From: Stropharia rugosoannulata
Taxonomy: Eukaryota > Basidiomycota > Agaricomycetes > Agaricales > Strophariaceae
DNA length: 64,000 nucleotides
Direction of reading: 5' to 3'
NCBI GenBank assembly: GCA_028532985.1
Contig: JANCIK010000011.1
Coordinates: forward strand, 62,001 to 126,000
In this document: positions 10,844-23,060 of the stretch, one piece after another
How positions within the stretch are numbered: position 1 is the first letter of the stretch
How the letters are laid out: the number at the start of each line of letters is the position of its first letter
Translations under genes and position numbers: made by a program
Notes under the pieces: generated by a model
The model's input: only the letters and a program-made list of their open reading frames with translations
Told to the model about the DNA's origin: nothing
Databases searched by the model: none

Positions 10844-10857
10844 CAGGGCTCATAACC
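10844..10857 (-). other. Primer-binding site: initiator tRNA-Met anticodon arm
   Basis: The plus strand reads CAGGGCTCATAACC immediately before the LTR. This equals the anticodon arm of eukaryotic initiator tRNA-Met (CAU anticodon inside), not its 3' end. Half-tRNA priming of this kind is known for Drosophila copia and yeast Ty5. Confidence 0.85.
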
Positions 10858-11236
10858 TGTGAAAACTAGTTTCTCGTAAGTACTTGGAACTCAGCGTTGA
10901 GAAGAACGACTAATGTATTTATTACCTAGTGTCTCGTAAGTACTTGGAACTAGATAATCGAGTTAGTACGTAGTGTGTACGTGAATGAATGAAATAGTCA
11001 CCTCAGCGTTGAGAAGAACGACTGAGGGACTGTGAAGTGAATGTGAGTGATAAATAGTATGTACGAAGATATGCGTTGAACGGATAAGGGAATCGTGAGC
11101 ATGTGCGCAGAGCGCAATGTATCAGAGAATACGTAGTGACGTGACTGGCGCTACGAAGATGCGTAAGCAAGACAGCAATTAGAAGGCAAAGAGCGATAAA
11201 GGAAAGAGCGATAAAGGCAAACGATTTACTTCAACA
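10858..11236 (-). repeat. 5' LTR of copia element
   Basis: 379 bp from TGTGAAAACT to TTCAACA, followed by the ACAGT duplication (11237-11241). Confidence 0.92.
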
Positions 11237-11241
11237 ACAGT

Positions 11242-14200
11242 AGCCGCCTCGTATATTTCCTACAAGAATAACATCAGCTAGTACATCTACAGTAATCCAT
11301 GTTACCGCACATCACGCGAATGGGCCACGCTCCGGCTGGGCACGAACAAACACTTGAGTTAGCAAGCGCTTACCTGTGCGCGCTTGGCCTGGCAAACATT
11401 GTGGTGCCCGCATGCATTGAGGGCTGATTCGCATTGAAATACCGCTGAACACTGTCGGAAGTGGGGGTCCGGGTGTGATATCCTTCATCCGCGCTGCAGC
11501 GAGCATGAGACGGGGTAGTCAAGCGCGGCCCAGCGTAACTCCGTACAGTAGGCAAGTAGTGTCCTGTCTACAGTAGTGTGGTAAATGCTATTCTGCTGTA
11601 CTACACACCCCACTCACAATGGTGACGGGACCCTCACTACGCGCCAAGCCCCGTCTAACTTACTACAGTAATTATACCATTACCCCGGCCTCTATACTAC
11701 TGTCGGACTGTACGGCGGGCACGATTAATGTACTGTCTGTTATTGTATGTCACTACAGTAGCCACATCATGTATTCTATACGGTAGTGACTTTATCAGGT
11801 CTCTTCTACAGTACAGAGTGGTGCGTACCATGCCTGTCTACATTTTTGTTGACCGCCCATCCGGAAATGTGCTAGACCATGGGAAACATCTGGACAACAT
11901 GGACACGAGCATGCTTGAGGCCGTTACATCGGGGCTAGGCGCTAAACATGTTCATGCTCAGCAGCATGCACCCACTATGACGGTGAAGGGGCATGTTCAA
12001 GCCGCTTGTGCGTGCACGCACCGGAACAATCGCGGTCGGGGGCCTCGGGTGAAGGTACTGTACACACCCCTTGCAGGTATCACAGTAGGGTTACCATGTC
12101 TCCTCTGCAGTACACAGTCCTCGGATGCGGAATGTACAGCAAGTCTGGTGAGACATTTCACTGTACGAAGTCTAAGCTTAAAGGCTAAGCGTTACTTACC
12201 ACAGTACACGTGTCATTTCCCTTCTACAGTACAGGGAAGCGCGCATGACTTTGGAGTGAGGAAGACTATGTGTGACTTAATACAGTAGGCACTTCATGTA
12301 CGCCCTACAGTACCTTGATTGCAATTACCTACCGTAGGTTTGACATGGCACCTCTACAGTACAAGTCCACGGTAGCGGACTGTACAGCAAATTTGTGTAT
12401 CATAGCCAGTGTATACAAACTGGGAGCCACTTACTAATACAGTAGATGCCTCATTCCTCTTTACTGTACATAATTCGCACTTGAGTAGGCCTGAACACGG
12501 GTCGGGGGACGTTCTGTGCTAGAGAAAACAATACTAGCTTGGTATCATTCACTACAGTAGTCATTTCGTGCATATTCCGCAGTACGGTGTCACCGCAGGA
12601 CTGCTTACTATTCATTGTGAGCATTGTTGCTATACACATTCAATGACCAGTCAGTCTACGGTATATTCTACTGCTCATCAAGCGAATGGGCCAGAAGAGG
12701 CGCGCACCAAGCCCAAGCAAGTGGAAAGCGTACTAGGCTTGCTTATGGTACCCACTGGGAGCTATACAGTACAAACCGCCTGCGCACGGAGCACTTGTAG
12801 CATATGCGGGGACGATAAGAGCCGGCGCCACGGAGCCATATGAAAACCGTTTCATTTGGGCTTCGGCGGGCGTGGAACAAGATACATTAGAGCCCTTCGT
12901 GACTTAGTACAGTAGGCACTACATATCTTATCTACATTACTGTCAAGGAATGTACACAACTGTAGTAACCCCTGAGCACGGTACAATCACCGGCTGGACT
13001 TAATACAGTAGCCACGCGATCGCCCCGCTACAGTACTGTGGAACTTGAGTTTAACTGTACACAGTTGGACTCTGGGAGACATTCACAGGGTAGGCACAAC
13101 TCATAGCCACTGTACAATCTGCTTATGTATATCTAACTACAGTAGCTAACTCACTTATGCTCTACGGTAGTAATGGCAGATATTGTCTACAGTATGCGAG
13201 CTGGGCTTGGCACAAAATCAGTTTCCACTGCGTGCATGCACCACTATGCTGGTGAGTACGTACAAACGGTCTGCGAGCGCAATGCATGTGCAGGAACGAT
13301 TAAAACAATTAGAGTCGTCCCGCAGGGCTGGATGAACTCCCTACTCCGCGAGCGCGAGAGAAGGTACATTAGCACCCTCCAAGTGCGAGGTCGATTATCA
13401 CCGGAGCCATAGGACGGACCGGCGAGCGCGAGAAAAGATAAACTATCGCCTTTGTAATTCGCTACAGTAGGTATGTCATGTCATATCTACAGTACAGTGC
13501 TCACGGTACACTCAGTAGGTGGCAAGACTCCGTGGGACTTAATACGGTAACCACGCGGTTGCTCCTCTACAGTACTGTGGGAATAAGTAGAAGTGTACAC
13601 GGCGAGTTATGTTCTACAGTAGTAATTCACATGACGCCAACAGTACAGTGCAGGACATGCGAACAGAGACACCGTGCGACTTCATACAGTAACCAGTCGA
13701 TCACTCTTCTACAGTACTGCGGGGAATAAATTAAATTGTAAACAGTTAGGTATGTTCTACAGTAGTAATGTTACATGATGTGAACAGTACTATTCGGGAC
13801 ATGCGAACACAAGTGCTGGTGCGCATGCGGTGCCTGGCACACAAACCATGCGGCGTGTGGCGAGTATTTGTGTGGGTAGCTCATGCTCAGGGATGAGGGG
13901 TCAGTACTCAGTCTCCACTGCTTGTACACATGCACTATTTGTATGTTAGTGAGAATGTACAACCGCCTGCGGATACCCGGGGTTGATCACAGTAGCCGCC
14001 GAGGGACCGGATATGCGCTGCAGCGAGTGTGAGAGACAGTACATTAGCATGCTGTGAGCCGTAGTACAGTGTGGAATGTGCATCGAGGCAGTACACACAA
14101 TAGTAACCCGTGGGACTTAATACAGTAACCCGTGGGACGTGATACCGTAACCCATGGGACGTGATACCGTGGGACGTGATACCGTAACCCGTGGGACGTG

Positions 14201-14820
14201 ATACAGTAACCCGTGGGACATCATACAGTATCCCGTGGGACTTCATACAGTAACCAGTCAATCACTCTTCTACAGTACTGCGGGGAATAAATTAAATTGT
14301 AAACAGTTAGGTATGTTCTACAGTAGTAATGTTACATGATGTGAACAGTACTATTCGGGACATGCGAACACAAGCGCTGGTGTGCACGCGGTGCCTGGCA
14401 CACAAACCATGCGGCATGTGGCGAGTATTTGTGTGGGCAGCTCATGCTCAGGGACAAGGGGTCAGTACTCAGTTTTCAATGCTTACACACATGCACTATT
14501 TGTATGTTGGTGAGAATGTACAACCGCCTGCGGATGCCAGGGGTCAATACCAGTAGCCACCGAGGGACCGGATACGCGCTGCAGCAAATGTAAGAGACGG
14601 TACATTACCGGATGCTTAACTTGGTACAGTAGGTATTCCATATACCGTCTACAGTACTGCGCACAACAGTATTACAATAACCACGCCATGGTCCCTCTAC
14701 AGTACTGTGGGACTGTACATGGTTGGAGTAGCCGTAGTGCAAGGTCACCACAGATAGTAGTCGACAGATCTGTAGCACCGCGCAAAAGAGGAAAATGTAC
14801 TAGTACCATTTGAGGCTTGG
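11242..14820 (+). repeat. Left subterminal repeat block of giant element
   Basis: About 3.6 kb with no credible gene, packed with CTACAGTAC, TACAGTAG and ATACAGTA at irregular spacing. Segments such as the one near 11,940-12,180 match the complement of 35,905-36,230, and 13,680-14,600 matches the complement of 33,880-34,230, in collinear order. It is best read as an inverted, diverged copy of the right block. Short frames inside are incidental. Confidence 0.75.
13680..14607 (+). repeat. Direct duplication of about 365 bp within left block
   Basis: 13,680-14,047 and 14,241-14,607 are near-identical by eye, from CTTCATACAGTAACCAGTC to GTACATTA. A short array of about 20-bp units (CCCGTGGGACGTGATACAGTA type) lies between them at about 14,103-14,245. 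Confidence 0.75.
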
Positions 14821-14941
14821 TTGGTTTTAACTTTCGAGTTCCACTTGACCACTGTACCCTTTCTGAAGAATTCTATATTGCCAATATGTTTCGGTAAACA
14901 CACTCAAGAACCATATTTAACTGATATTTGCGAACTAGTAA

Positions 14942-15916
14942 TTAAGAACTATATGGGTCGCCATGGTCTGCATCATCCGAGTAGCCATGCTTTGCAAAAT
15001 GCTCGCCTCCGAGCTCATGACTGATGATATCGTTGTCATCGTTGCATAGAGTCAATGCCAGAATAAACGAGGCATACTCTGCCCTAGCGTACTCCTCTGC
15101 GGATACATCTCCTTTCAGCCCCCACCCCATTTTGTCCAGTTCTCTGCGTTTATCGTCAAGGAATGTGTTGGAAGACAGGACAACGTATATGTGTCGAGTG
15201 TCTTCAAGAAACAGGCGGTAAGATAGCTGGCGCAATCCAATAGTAAACTGGAAGTTGGTCCGTGATGGGTGGTCTCCGCATCTGAGAATAAGTACCGGGC
15301 TACAGAGCGAAATATCAATCTTCTTATTGCAGTCGAGCCTTGACCAGAAACCCCAAGGATGATAGTATTGAACCGTGAAAAGAGATGGGTCCACAATACG
15401 TGTAAGCTCCCTCCACTCTATGTATCTGAAGTATCCGGACCAGCAGATTAACTCCACATGAATAGGCAAAGAAAACCCGTGCTGAAAGAAATAATAAAAT
15501 ATTTGCATCCGTTGGATAATGGTGGAACTTACAAAGGATGAAGGATATATCAAGACTTCAAGTACCTCTGGGTGTGTTTCTTGCTCGAATATATGTTCAA
15601 GTGTATCAGGGGAGCGTTCCTGAGGGGCCAAAAGGTACTGTGTCCTATCTAAGCTCATTATCCTGTGTCGCAGCTGCTCTTTTTGCGGTGGGCTGTATGA
15701 GTCGTTGAATAGATATTGCTGGAAGACAAGCTCCTTTTCGGTAGGAGATAGGTAGTTCCAAACCAGTTGAGCAAACGATGTGTCCATGCGCTTGCTTGAG
15801 AAAGTATATAGAGTACAGAGAACTCGATCGGGAGACGATAGATCTTGCCAGCATTTCCCTTGTTTACTGCTTGGTAGTGCCCTCCATACTGTCATAAACT
15901 GAGCAGTCGAAACCAT
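14942..15916 (-). CDS. Unknown protein, 307 aa, giant-element cargo
   Basis: Two exons, 15916-15533 and 15481-14942, are joined across a 51-bp GTAAGT...TTTCAG intron; the intron is also open in frame, so an unspliced 324-aa form is possible. The start M-V-S-T-A-Q follows a pyrimidine-rich stretch; an in-frame upstream start at 16027 is the alternative. The product is rich in aromatic residues (for example F-T-V-Q-Y-Y-H-P-W-G-F-W) and has an acidic/His C terminus. No signal peptide, TM segment or known catalytic motif was recognised. It is the first gene inside the left repeat block and is transcribed towards it. Function unknown. Confidence 0.55.
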   Translation of the reverse strand: MVSTAQFMTVWRALPSSKQGKCWQDLSSPDRVLCTLYTFSSKRMDTSFAQLVWNYLSPTEKELVFQQYLFNDSYSPPQKEQLRHRIMSLDRTQYLLAPQERSPDTLEHIFEQETHPEVLEVLIYPSSFVSSTIIQRMQIFYYFFQHGFSLPIHVELICWSGYFRYIEWRELTRIVDPSLFTVQYYHPWGFWSRLDCNKKIDISLCSPVLILRCGDHPSRTNFQFTIGLRQLSYRLFLEDTRHIYVVLSSNTFLDDKRRELDKMGWGLKGDVSAEEYARAEYASFILALTLCNDDNDIISHELGGEHFAKHGYSDDADHGDPYSS

Positions 15917-16290
15917 ATTGCTGTGGATGACGTGGAAAAAAGATGGTGAATTATCTTGGCAGTAGCATTGTCTGGCTACGCCACATGGATCAAAGCGGGT
16001 GGCATGATTGTTTGTTCTGGAGTACAATGGTACTGTACGGAAACAAATATGTGACTAGCGCGGTGTACTGTCCGGTGACTGTGTGTACAGTAGTCACAAC
16101 TACTGTACTAAGTGAAATAGTGAGGCATGATACCACGGCGTGCACGATAGCTGATCTACTATTCTAGCATAAATGTACTAAGGTCAAAGGAATCACATTG
16201 AATATTTGATATCCCAAGTCGCTATGCAATCTCAAGTTCTATGATAGCTATATTTACGTCTCAAGTATACCTACTACCGTCTCGACAAAA

Positions 16291-18616
16291 CTAGTAATTG
16301 TCTAACATGGATCCTTCTTTAAGCGCCTCCCATCTCTCTCTGTCCTCGTCTGTCTCGAATTTCAGATTCAGCTTGATACCATATTGCTTTCCAATACCAA
16401 AGAGCTTCCTAGATATCATCTTAATCGTCAAAGCGGCACTGTACTCCTTCGACTTCGCATCCATGCCATATACATCGTTCAGGGTAAGACCTGTCGCCTC
16501 TTTGAAGTGCCGAACCCAGAATGTACGGACTACACAATGGACTGGTTTCATTCCAGACATATATCGCTCCTGGTCCGCAAAATCCGGGTTTGTAGAATAC
16601 GTCTTGATAGTCTTGAAAAAGTAGAACTCAAGGAGAACATCGTCGATCAGGCAGCCGCAATGCATGTGTCCAGGTAACTGAGGCACCCCATCACTTAAGT
16701 CTTTGGCGAATGCGACACCATAGAACGTGGTCGTGGTGTCTACACCTGTGAAGGAGCGGATAGGCTGGTGGTAACGGCACACAAAGTTGTTCTGACTGGT
16801 GTAAAATGCCAGCAGACCAACATTTCGTGAAGTGTATGATGCCTCGGGCAAGAAACTCTGGACTTCGCGCATTGGGCCCCGATATGCTGTACTGCACTTT
16901 GCTGCAAGTTTCTGGCGCTCTTCAAGAGGAAGTCTGTCAAACTCTTTATTCTTTGCGGCCTTATCAAACTTTCGCATGCAAGTCATAGCCTCGTCTGATT
17001 CAGATATGAAAGATGAAATTAGCGGTATCACACACTATCAGAGACAAACTTACCAGTGAACTTGGATAGTTCTACTTTTCCCATAGCCACCACACGTCTT
17101 GCGGACGACGCCTCGGGCAGGGCTCTCTCGCGCCTTCTCTTCTTGTTCTCGGAAGAAAGCTGTTCATGTGGGCTATTGTCTATGGCTTCGCCACTAGGGG
17201 TATCATTTCTTTTGACTGTCAAGTCGTTGTCCGCTGGCTCATCACCCTGGTTCCCATCCTTGTCCATACCCAGGCCTTCCATGAGTACTCCGATATTGGC
17301 CTTCAGAGCATCAGCGCGATCAAGAAGGCTGAATACCTGGTCTCGAGGACCGTTGAAGACAGCCTCTGTTACGGTTGCTAGCTCAGACTGGAGCTCTTGC
17401 AACACCTTCTTATCTTCGACCTGTTTAACCAACACCCTATACTCCTTCTCTGCAGTGTCCACTCTATTCTCAGTGATAAGGATGGTATCTTTCAGAAAGG
17501 ATTCGTCACGTCGAGCGTGTGATATTGCCTCAGTGAAGAGATCAAAGCTCTCGGGATCAGAGACTCCACCGCTCTTAAGTACAGCTTGAAGGCGCCCCAT
17601 TGATTCGGATACGTAGTCTCTACAGCATGTCCATACGCGAAGCGCAGCCACAGCAGACGCAACGTTTCGGCGGAGTACCGAGTGCGCATGTGTTTCATTG
17701 AGGTATGGGTACATATCTGGTAGCCTGTTGTCATCGAAAATTGCCCGGCTGAAGTACTTTAGATCTAGGCCATTATATGCGATATCATCAGACCAGATTG
17801 CCATATTTTTTAACCTAAAAGCATTGACCATGTATATGTCAAACGCCAGTAAATAACGATAGGACTTGATGTGTTCCTACCTTTCATTTGTAATTATGTG
17901 TATTGTAGTCAACATGGCCGATAAATCATTATCATGACTCCTAGTAAAATACCGTTGTAGTAGGCGAGATGAAAACAAATTAGGTCATATAGACTTACTC
18001 ATCCCGGTTCACCAGTTCTAAATGCTGTTTGAGACCAACACTATTCTCATTAGTCCCTTGAGTTTCGCCGCCAGTGGCATCAGTACTTCTGTTGTAAATT
18101 GGTTAGCATAGGCACCAATAACGATATCAGAATGTACATGTACCCATCAGTGCTTTCTTCCCTCCCTGGTCTGTGCTGTATAGCGTCCAATACCATGTTA
18201 GGGTTGTCTGCGTTAGTGCTTCTCATCATCAGCATACATTAATAAATCTATAGATAAGTCCCGTACTTTGGATTAGCGTTGAGCCTCAGATGCTGATTTG
18301 TGGGGTCTGATGTGCTATTTAGCACATCCAAATCACCGTTCGAGTGTACTTCAGGGGAGGAGCGCCTTGAAGAGCTAGTACTGGTCATCGGAGTAGTAAG
18401 TACGGTCTCGAAGATATATCAAAGATTTTCATACCGTGTTTCGTCCTCCATTTGTATGTCTGAGTCACATGTATCAGGTGGCGGTGAGCTCAATGAAGAG
18501 CTAGTGGCATCTAAAGAAGAATAAGGGGATTGAGATGATGCTGAAGACTCAGACGTACCGATCTGTGTTTCCGTATCTTCAAGAACCGTAAGGTTTTTCA
18601 GGTAGTGTCGCCACAC
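16291..18616 (-). CDS. Unknown protein, 641 aa, giant-element cargo
   Basis: Six exons fit exactly: 18616-18435, 18380-18267, 18218-18144, 18088-17999, 17814-17054 and 16994-16291 (1,926 nt). Every junction is GT-AG with continuous frame. The N-terminal quarter is Ser-rich and acidic (S-S-L-S-S-P-P-P-D-T). The middle is helical and charged, probably coiled coil, followed by a basic nuclear-localisation-like K-K-R-R-R-E-R. The C-terminal 230 residues look globular, with H-M-H-C-G-C and V-H-C-V-V-R-T-F-W. No family recognised. The intact frame within a region rich in decay suggests selection or recent arrival. A nuclear accessory factor of the transposon is one possibility, but this is only inference. 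Confidence 0.65.
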
Positions 18617-18837
18617 TGCGGCCTATGAGACGGTCCAGCGAACGGCCCCATGTGTACGAATGAGTCGACTCCAGCAAACTCGCCCAATCTCCCAACTTCA
18701 CATTCCAAATTGGGAAAGCGCCGAGGTGTCCAAAACGCCGAGTGTGTCTTACTACAATTATATTATATTAGATGTTGTATGTAGTATATTCATGCACTAG
18801 TACTAGTATGATCAATAAATGTTTGACTATTGGAAGT

Positions 18838-19410
18838 GTGAATACTCGGCCATAGCAAGTTTACATACTTGGCCATAGAAAGCATATATACTCGGCCATA
18901 AATGTGTAGATACTTGGCTATAAAAGTGCAGAAACTCGACCATAAAATCATAAATGCTCATCTACAAAATGCATGAATACTCGGCGATAAATAGTGTAAA
19001 TACTCGGCCATAAATATGTAGATACTCGGCCATAGAAGTTTAGATACTCATCTACAAAATAAATAAATACTCGGCTATAAAATGCATAAATACTCGGCCA
19101 TAAAGATTGTAGATATTCGGCCATAGAATGGATGGGTACTCGGCCATAAATATGTAGATACTCAGCCATAAAAGTTTAGATACAAAATAAATAAATACTC
19201 AGCTATAAAATGCATAAATACTCGGCCATAGAATGGATGGATACTCGGCCATAAATATGTAGATACTCGGCCATAAATATGTAGATACTCGGCCATAAAA
19301 AGCACAGATACTCGGCCATAAAAGTTTAGATACTCATCTACAAAATGCATAAATAGTTGGCTATAAAATGCATAAATACTCGGCCATAAAAAGTGTAAAT
19401 ACTTGGTCAT
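18838..19410. repeat. Minisatellite, TACTCGGCCATAAA family
   Basis: Imperfect tandem units of roughly 14-30 bp, mostly ATACTCGGCCATAAA plus a variable GTAGAT or GCATAA spacer. Minus-strand frames through it are by-products of the repeat. Confidence 0.85.
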
Positions 19411-20169
19411 TTCCTGCAGCTAATTGGTAACCAGCAGCATGAATTCTGACACTTATTCTCTTATGTAGTCATTGGCCATTTCATATTAGAATGCTTAATA
19501 TATAAGCATAACGGCCGATGATCACAATTTACTTAGAGATATTGTAGCCTAGTGTAGTAATTGAATTAAGTGCCAAGTGTGCTAATAGCAAAAGTCATGG
19601 TGTACTCCGAGATATTAACCCACTATGGCTTTCAAAGCATGATGTGGGGCCTGTTAACAGAGCAGGTTACAGAAAATAGAAGTGTTTAAGGTGTTTTGAT
19701 GTATGACCTTACCCAGTGGTTACAAGTAAGGCTTACAAGAAATAAACTCTGGATATAAAAAAGATAGGGTTACATGATCCATGGAGATGCGAGTACATAC
19801 TAATAGAGAGAGTAAAAATATAGTAAAGAGGGATGGCAGAAGTATGTGCAATATAGAAGGGCACACGAAAGTGGGCATAACTATACCATGGGGAGGATAT
19901 AACATTTTTGCAAGCCAGAGGTGGGTTATCTTTGTCTCTGCCTCTAGCAATGGTACAAGAATATTGTGTGTCTCACTCAATAATAACTCCAGATTGCTGC
20001 TGAGTGGACAAGATATATAAACCATGAACAGTTGTATACAGCTGTCATAGAGACACACCCTTCCCTTCCTTCTCATTCTAAACAACTGTTAAATACCATA
20101 TCTCTCTATTCTAATTCATCTATGGACCTGTAAAGTATATGTTTGGCTATACATTTAAGCAGCTTGAAT

Positions 20170-20955
20170 TAAGGCTGATGTTTTTACTATTAATGGCTGA
20201 CAATTTTAATAGTAACAGTTAATGTTTTTACTATTAACTAGTACCGGCCGATGTTTTTACTATAATTATTAACTAGTACCAGCCGACATTTCTACTATTA
20301 ATGATTAACTAGTACCGGCCGATGTTTTTACTATTAATGGCTGACACTTTTACTAGTACTGGCCGATGTTTTACTATTAATGATTAACTAGTTAACTAGT
20401 ACCGGCCGATGTTTTTACTATTAATGGCTGACACTTTTACTAGTACTGGCCGATGTTTTACTATTAATGATTAACTAGTTAACTAGTACCGGCCGAGGTT
20501 TTTACTATTAATGCCCGACACTTTTTCTAGTATTGGCCGATGCTTCTACTATTAATGGCTGACACTTTTATTAGTATTGGCCGATGTTTTTATCATTAAT
20601 GGCTGATACTTATACTGATATTGGCTGATGTTTTTTTTTGTGATAATGGCCGACATTTTCAGTCAACATTTCTACTAGTAACAGCCGGTGTATTTCTATG
20701 TAGCAGCCAATATATTTGATAGTACAAGCTTATGTCTTACTAGTAGCAGCCAATATACTAGTTACAGCCATACTAGTCACAGGCAACATTTTCTACCAGA
20801 ATTTTTACTAGTAATGGCCAATGTTTATGCTAGTGATTTCTGCTAGTAATGGTCAATGTATTTGCTAGTAACAGTTGGCATATTGACTAGTACCGGCCGA
20901 TGTTCTTACTAGTTAATGACCAATGATTTTACTACTTATGGCCGATGTTTTATAG
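20170..20955. repeat. Minisatellite, ACTAGTACCGGCCGATG family
   Basis: Imperfect tandem repeats of GGCCGATGTTTTTACTATTA, GGCTGACACTTTTACTAG and ACTAGTACC. Some higher-order copies are almost identical, for example around 20,340-20,500. AT-rich and non-coding. Confidence 0.85.
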
Positions 20956-21540
20956 TGCTCAATATCAGTTATTATTGCAGCACACTAAAATTAACTATCC
21001 TTGATGCACAAATTTTATGCCGTGTGTTCCATGCTCCAACCTGGTAAACGAAAATACTTATATTTTGTGGCTATAGACACTAGTATATTTACTAGCTAAT
21101 CGGCCTTGAGGAATATTATTCTCGGCTGTCTCGGCCCCCGGCCTTTATTGAGGGGGGTTTGCTGGAGCCGTATGATGCAGCTACAGTGTAGCACGACCTA
21201 ATTAGGCTTGTGCTCGAGAGAACGAGCGAATTCTCTGGAGTTGACTGATACGACTACATTGGGACCGTTCGCTCGTACGTCTTGTACGGTCCAGTGTAGC
21301 TACGGTATGTGGGTTTTTGACATGCGCACTAATTAAGCGACCTGTATAATCAATATATCAGGGGAATTGATACGTTTGTTACATACTGTACTTCATCCCC
21401 CAGAGTCTGTACGTCCGACCTAGTCGATAACATATCAAGTTCCAAGGAAGAGGAAGTCTTTGAAGAGCTATCAGGCGTCCTTCTATGTTATCCAAATATG
21501 ACATCAGCACGGCTTGTCATTGGCCTGTGTCCGAAGGGGC

Positions 21541-22621
21541 TTACGTTGCCTTGATAAGAGCAGCAAGGGTATCCAGCGGTCTGATAGCAGGACGTTTGGC
21601 TTCTAGCCCAGGATCGTCAAAGGGGGTCCGAGTTTGAGTTCTGCAAGTGATGTAAGTTACTCTGAGATTAAAGTAGCAACAGAAAACTTACTCAATGTGC
21701 TGAGACTGTGTAGCCGCAATGCTGGAAGAAGAGCGCGCTGTTTGTATTACATTGACCATGGAGTGGTCAATGTTTGATTCAGGGATATTGGCGGCCTCCA
21801 TGTGCTGAGACTGTGTGGCCGCGTTGTCGGACTGTTCAATGCTGGGAGAAGAGCACGGTGTTTGTACTACATCGGCCATGGAGTGGTCAGTGTGAGGTCC
21901 AGGGATATCAGTGGCCTGATTCTCCAAGAACAGATCTATTCTGTGTGACAGTGTGGTAAGGTGGGTTATGATAAGACGACAAGATGCATTGGAAATCTTA
22001 CTCCATGCCATGGACCCATTCAGCAGCATCGAAATTCCCACTGGTATCAGCATTGTGGGCCTGTTTTGAAGCTTCGATGCTATCACATCATTTTCAGACA
22101 AGTTAAAAGGGATATTGTGCATATATAACTTACTTGGAGCCAATACTGACATCTACCTCTCTGCTAGCAGCAGTCTCTCCACTAGTGGACCTAGCATGAA
22201 CATCGCTGTAAGGCTCTCATAAAAATTTGAACTAAATCCTGACTTATGGAAAATCACATACTTTTCACTTCTTTCGTCAATAGGTGACGTAGTACCAGAA
22301 GTGGGCGCTGCTGCATTGACTGGCACGGACTCCTTGACTTGGAGATAGAACTGGGCCTTCCGCCTCTGGAAGTCCCTCCATGCCTCAACTGCATTATCAC
22401 GACTTTTTTTAGCTTCTTCTTTCCTGTCCACTGTAGATGAGTAGAGTGAGTAACCGGTTCCTTTTCCATATCTGTAATCACTTACAGTCATTCTTTCTTT
22501 TACAGCTGTATTGGGACCACTGTTCATGCGATTGGCGAAGCTCGACCTGAAGACGGGCTTCCTCAGCAACAAGCTCAGCTTCTGTTTGCGCAGTACTTTT
22601 GGTATTGCTCAAGTGCATCAT
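21541..22621 (-). CDS. Unknown coiled-coil protein, 267 aa, giant-element cargo
   Basis: Six exons join without a stop: 22621-22486, 22430-22262, 22205-22134, 22079-22002, 21940-21692 and 21640-21541 (804 nt). It starts at the first of two tandem ATGs. Residues 1-90 are charged and predicted coiled coil (A-E-L-V-A-E-E-A-R-L, then R-K-E-E-A-K-K-S-R-D). The rest is Ser/Thr/Gln-rich with a duplicated D-H-S-M-[AV]-[DN]-V-[VI]-Q-T motif, showing an internal repeat. No known domain. It is transcribed divergently from the gene at 23,061. Function unknown. Confidence 0.65.
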
Positions 22622-23060
22622 ACTGTGGTGTCAAATTCACTGTGAGCCTTGACCATGCTACAGAAAGGGGGAAAATACTACAGACATCTCTGAAACTGTT
22701 TGAACTCGTCGAATGTACCAAGTCCAGGTGAAAGTACTGTATACAAAGAGCCCTAGCATCCAGAAGAGCCGACCGCAGTGTCCGTACATCGCGGCATGTG
22801 TAATCACAAACAGATAAGGACATACCCATGTGGACACCTGTTACACATCGAATGATTCGTGAATCTTGATATATCCATCTGACATAACATGTGGTTGACA
22901 TATGGTGGATCTCAGATACGTGATACAGAGTCTTATGTCCTTGGAAATATATGGTATTTGAGTCCCCTTAAAGCTCTACCAGCTTTGCAGCAGAAGCAGC
23001 GTTGTCTGCTTTTTCCCCGCCCCTCTAACAGTTCCTGACCTTCCCAACACACTCATTCAA

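Larger units (their letters stand above)
5324..11236 (-). mobile_element. Ty1/copia LTR retrotransposon, full length but disabled
   Basis: LTRs of 379 bp lie at both ends, starting TG and ending CA, flanked by ACAGT duplications. Between them are a primer-binding site, one gag-pol frame in Ty1/copia order (gag, protease, integrase, reverse transcriptase, RNase H) and a polypurine tract. Three LTR mismatches seen by eye suggest a recent insertion. Two lesions prevent expression of a full polyprotein: TAG at 8510-8512 and a nested element at 5990-6475. Confidence 0.93.

Noticed and set aside
10844..10857. tRNA-Met gene
   Set aside because: Only the anticodon arm is present and it abuts an LTR; it is a primer-binding site.
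18838..20955. CRISPR-like arrays
   Set aside because: Units are imperfect, vary in length and have no unique spacers; the genome is eukaryotic.
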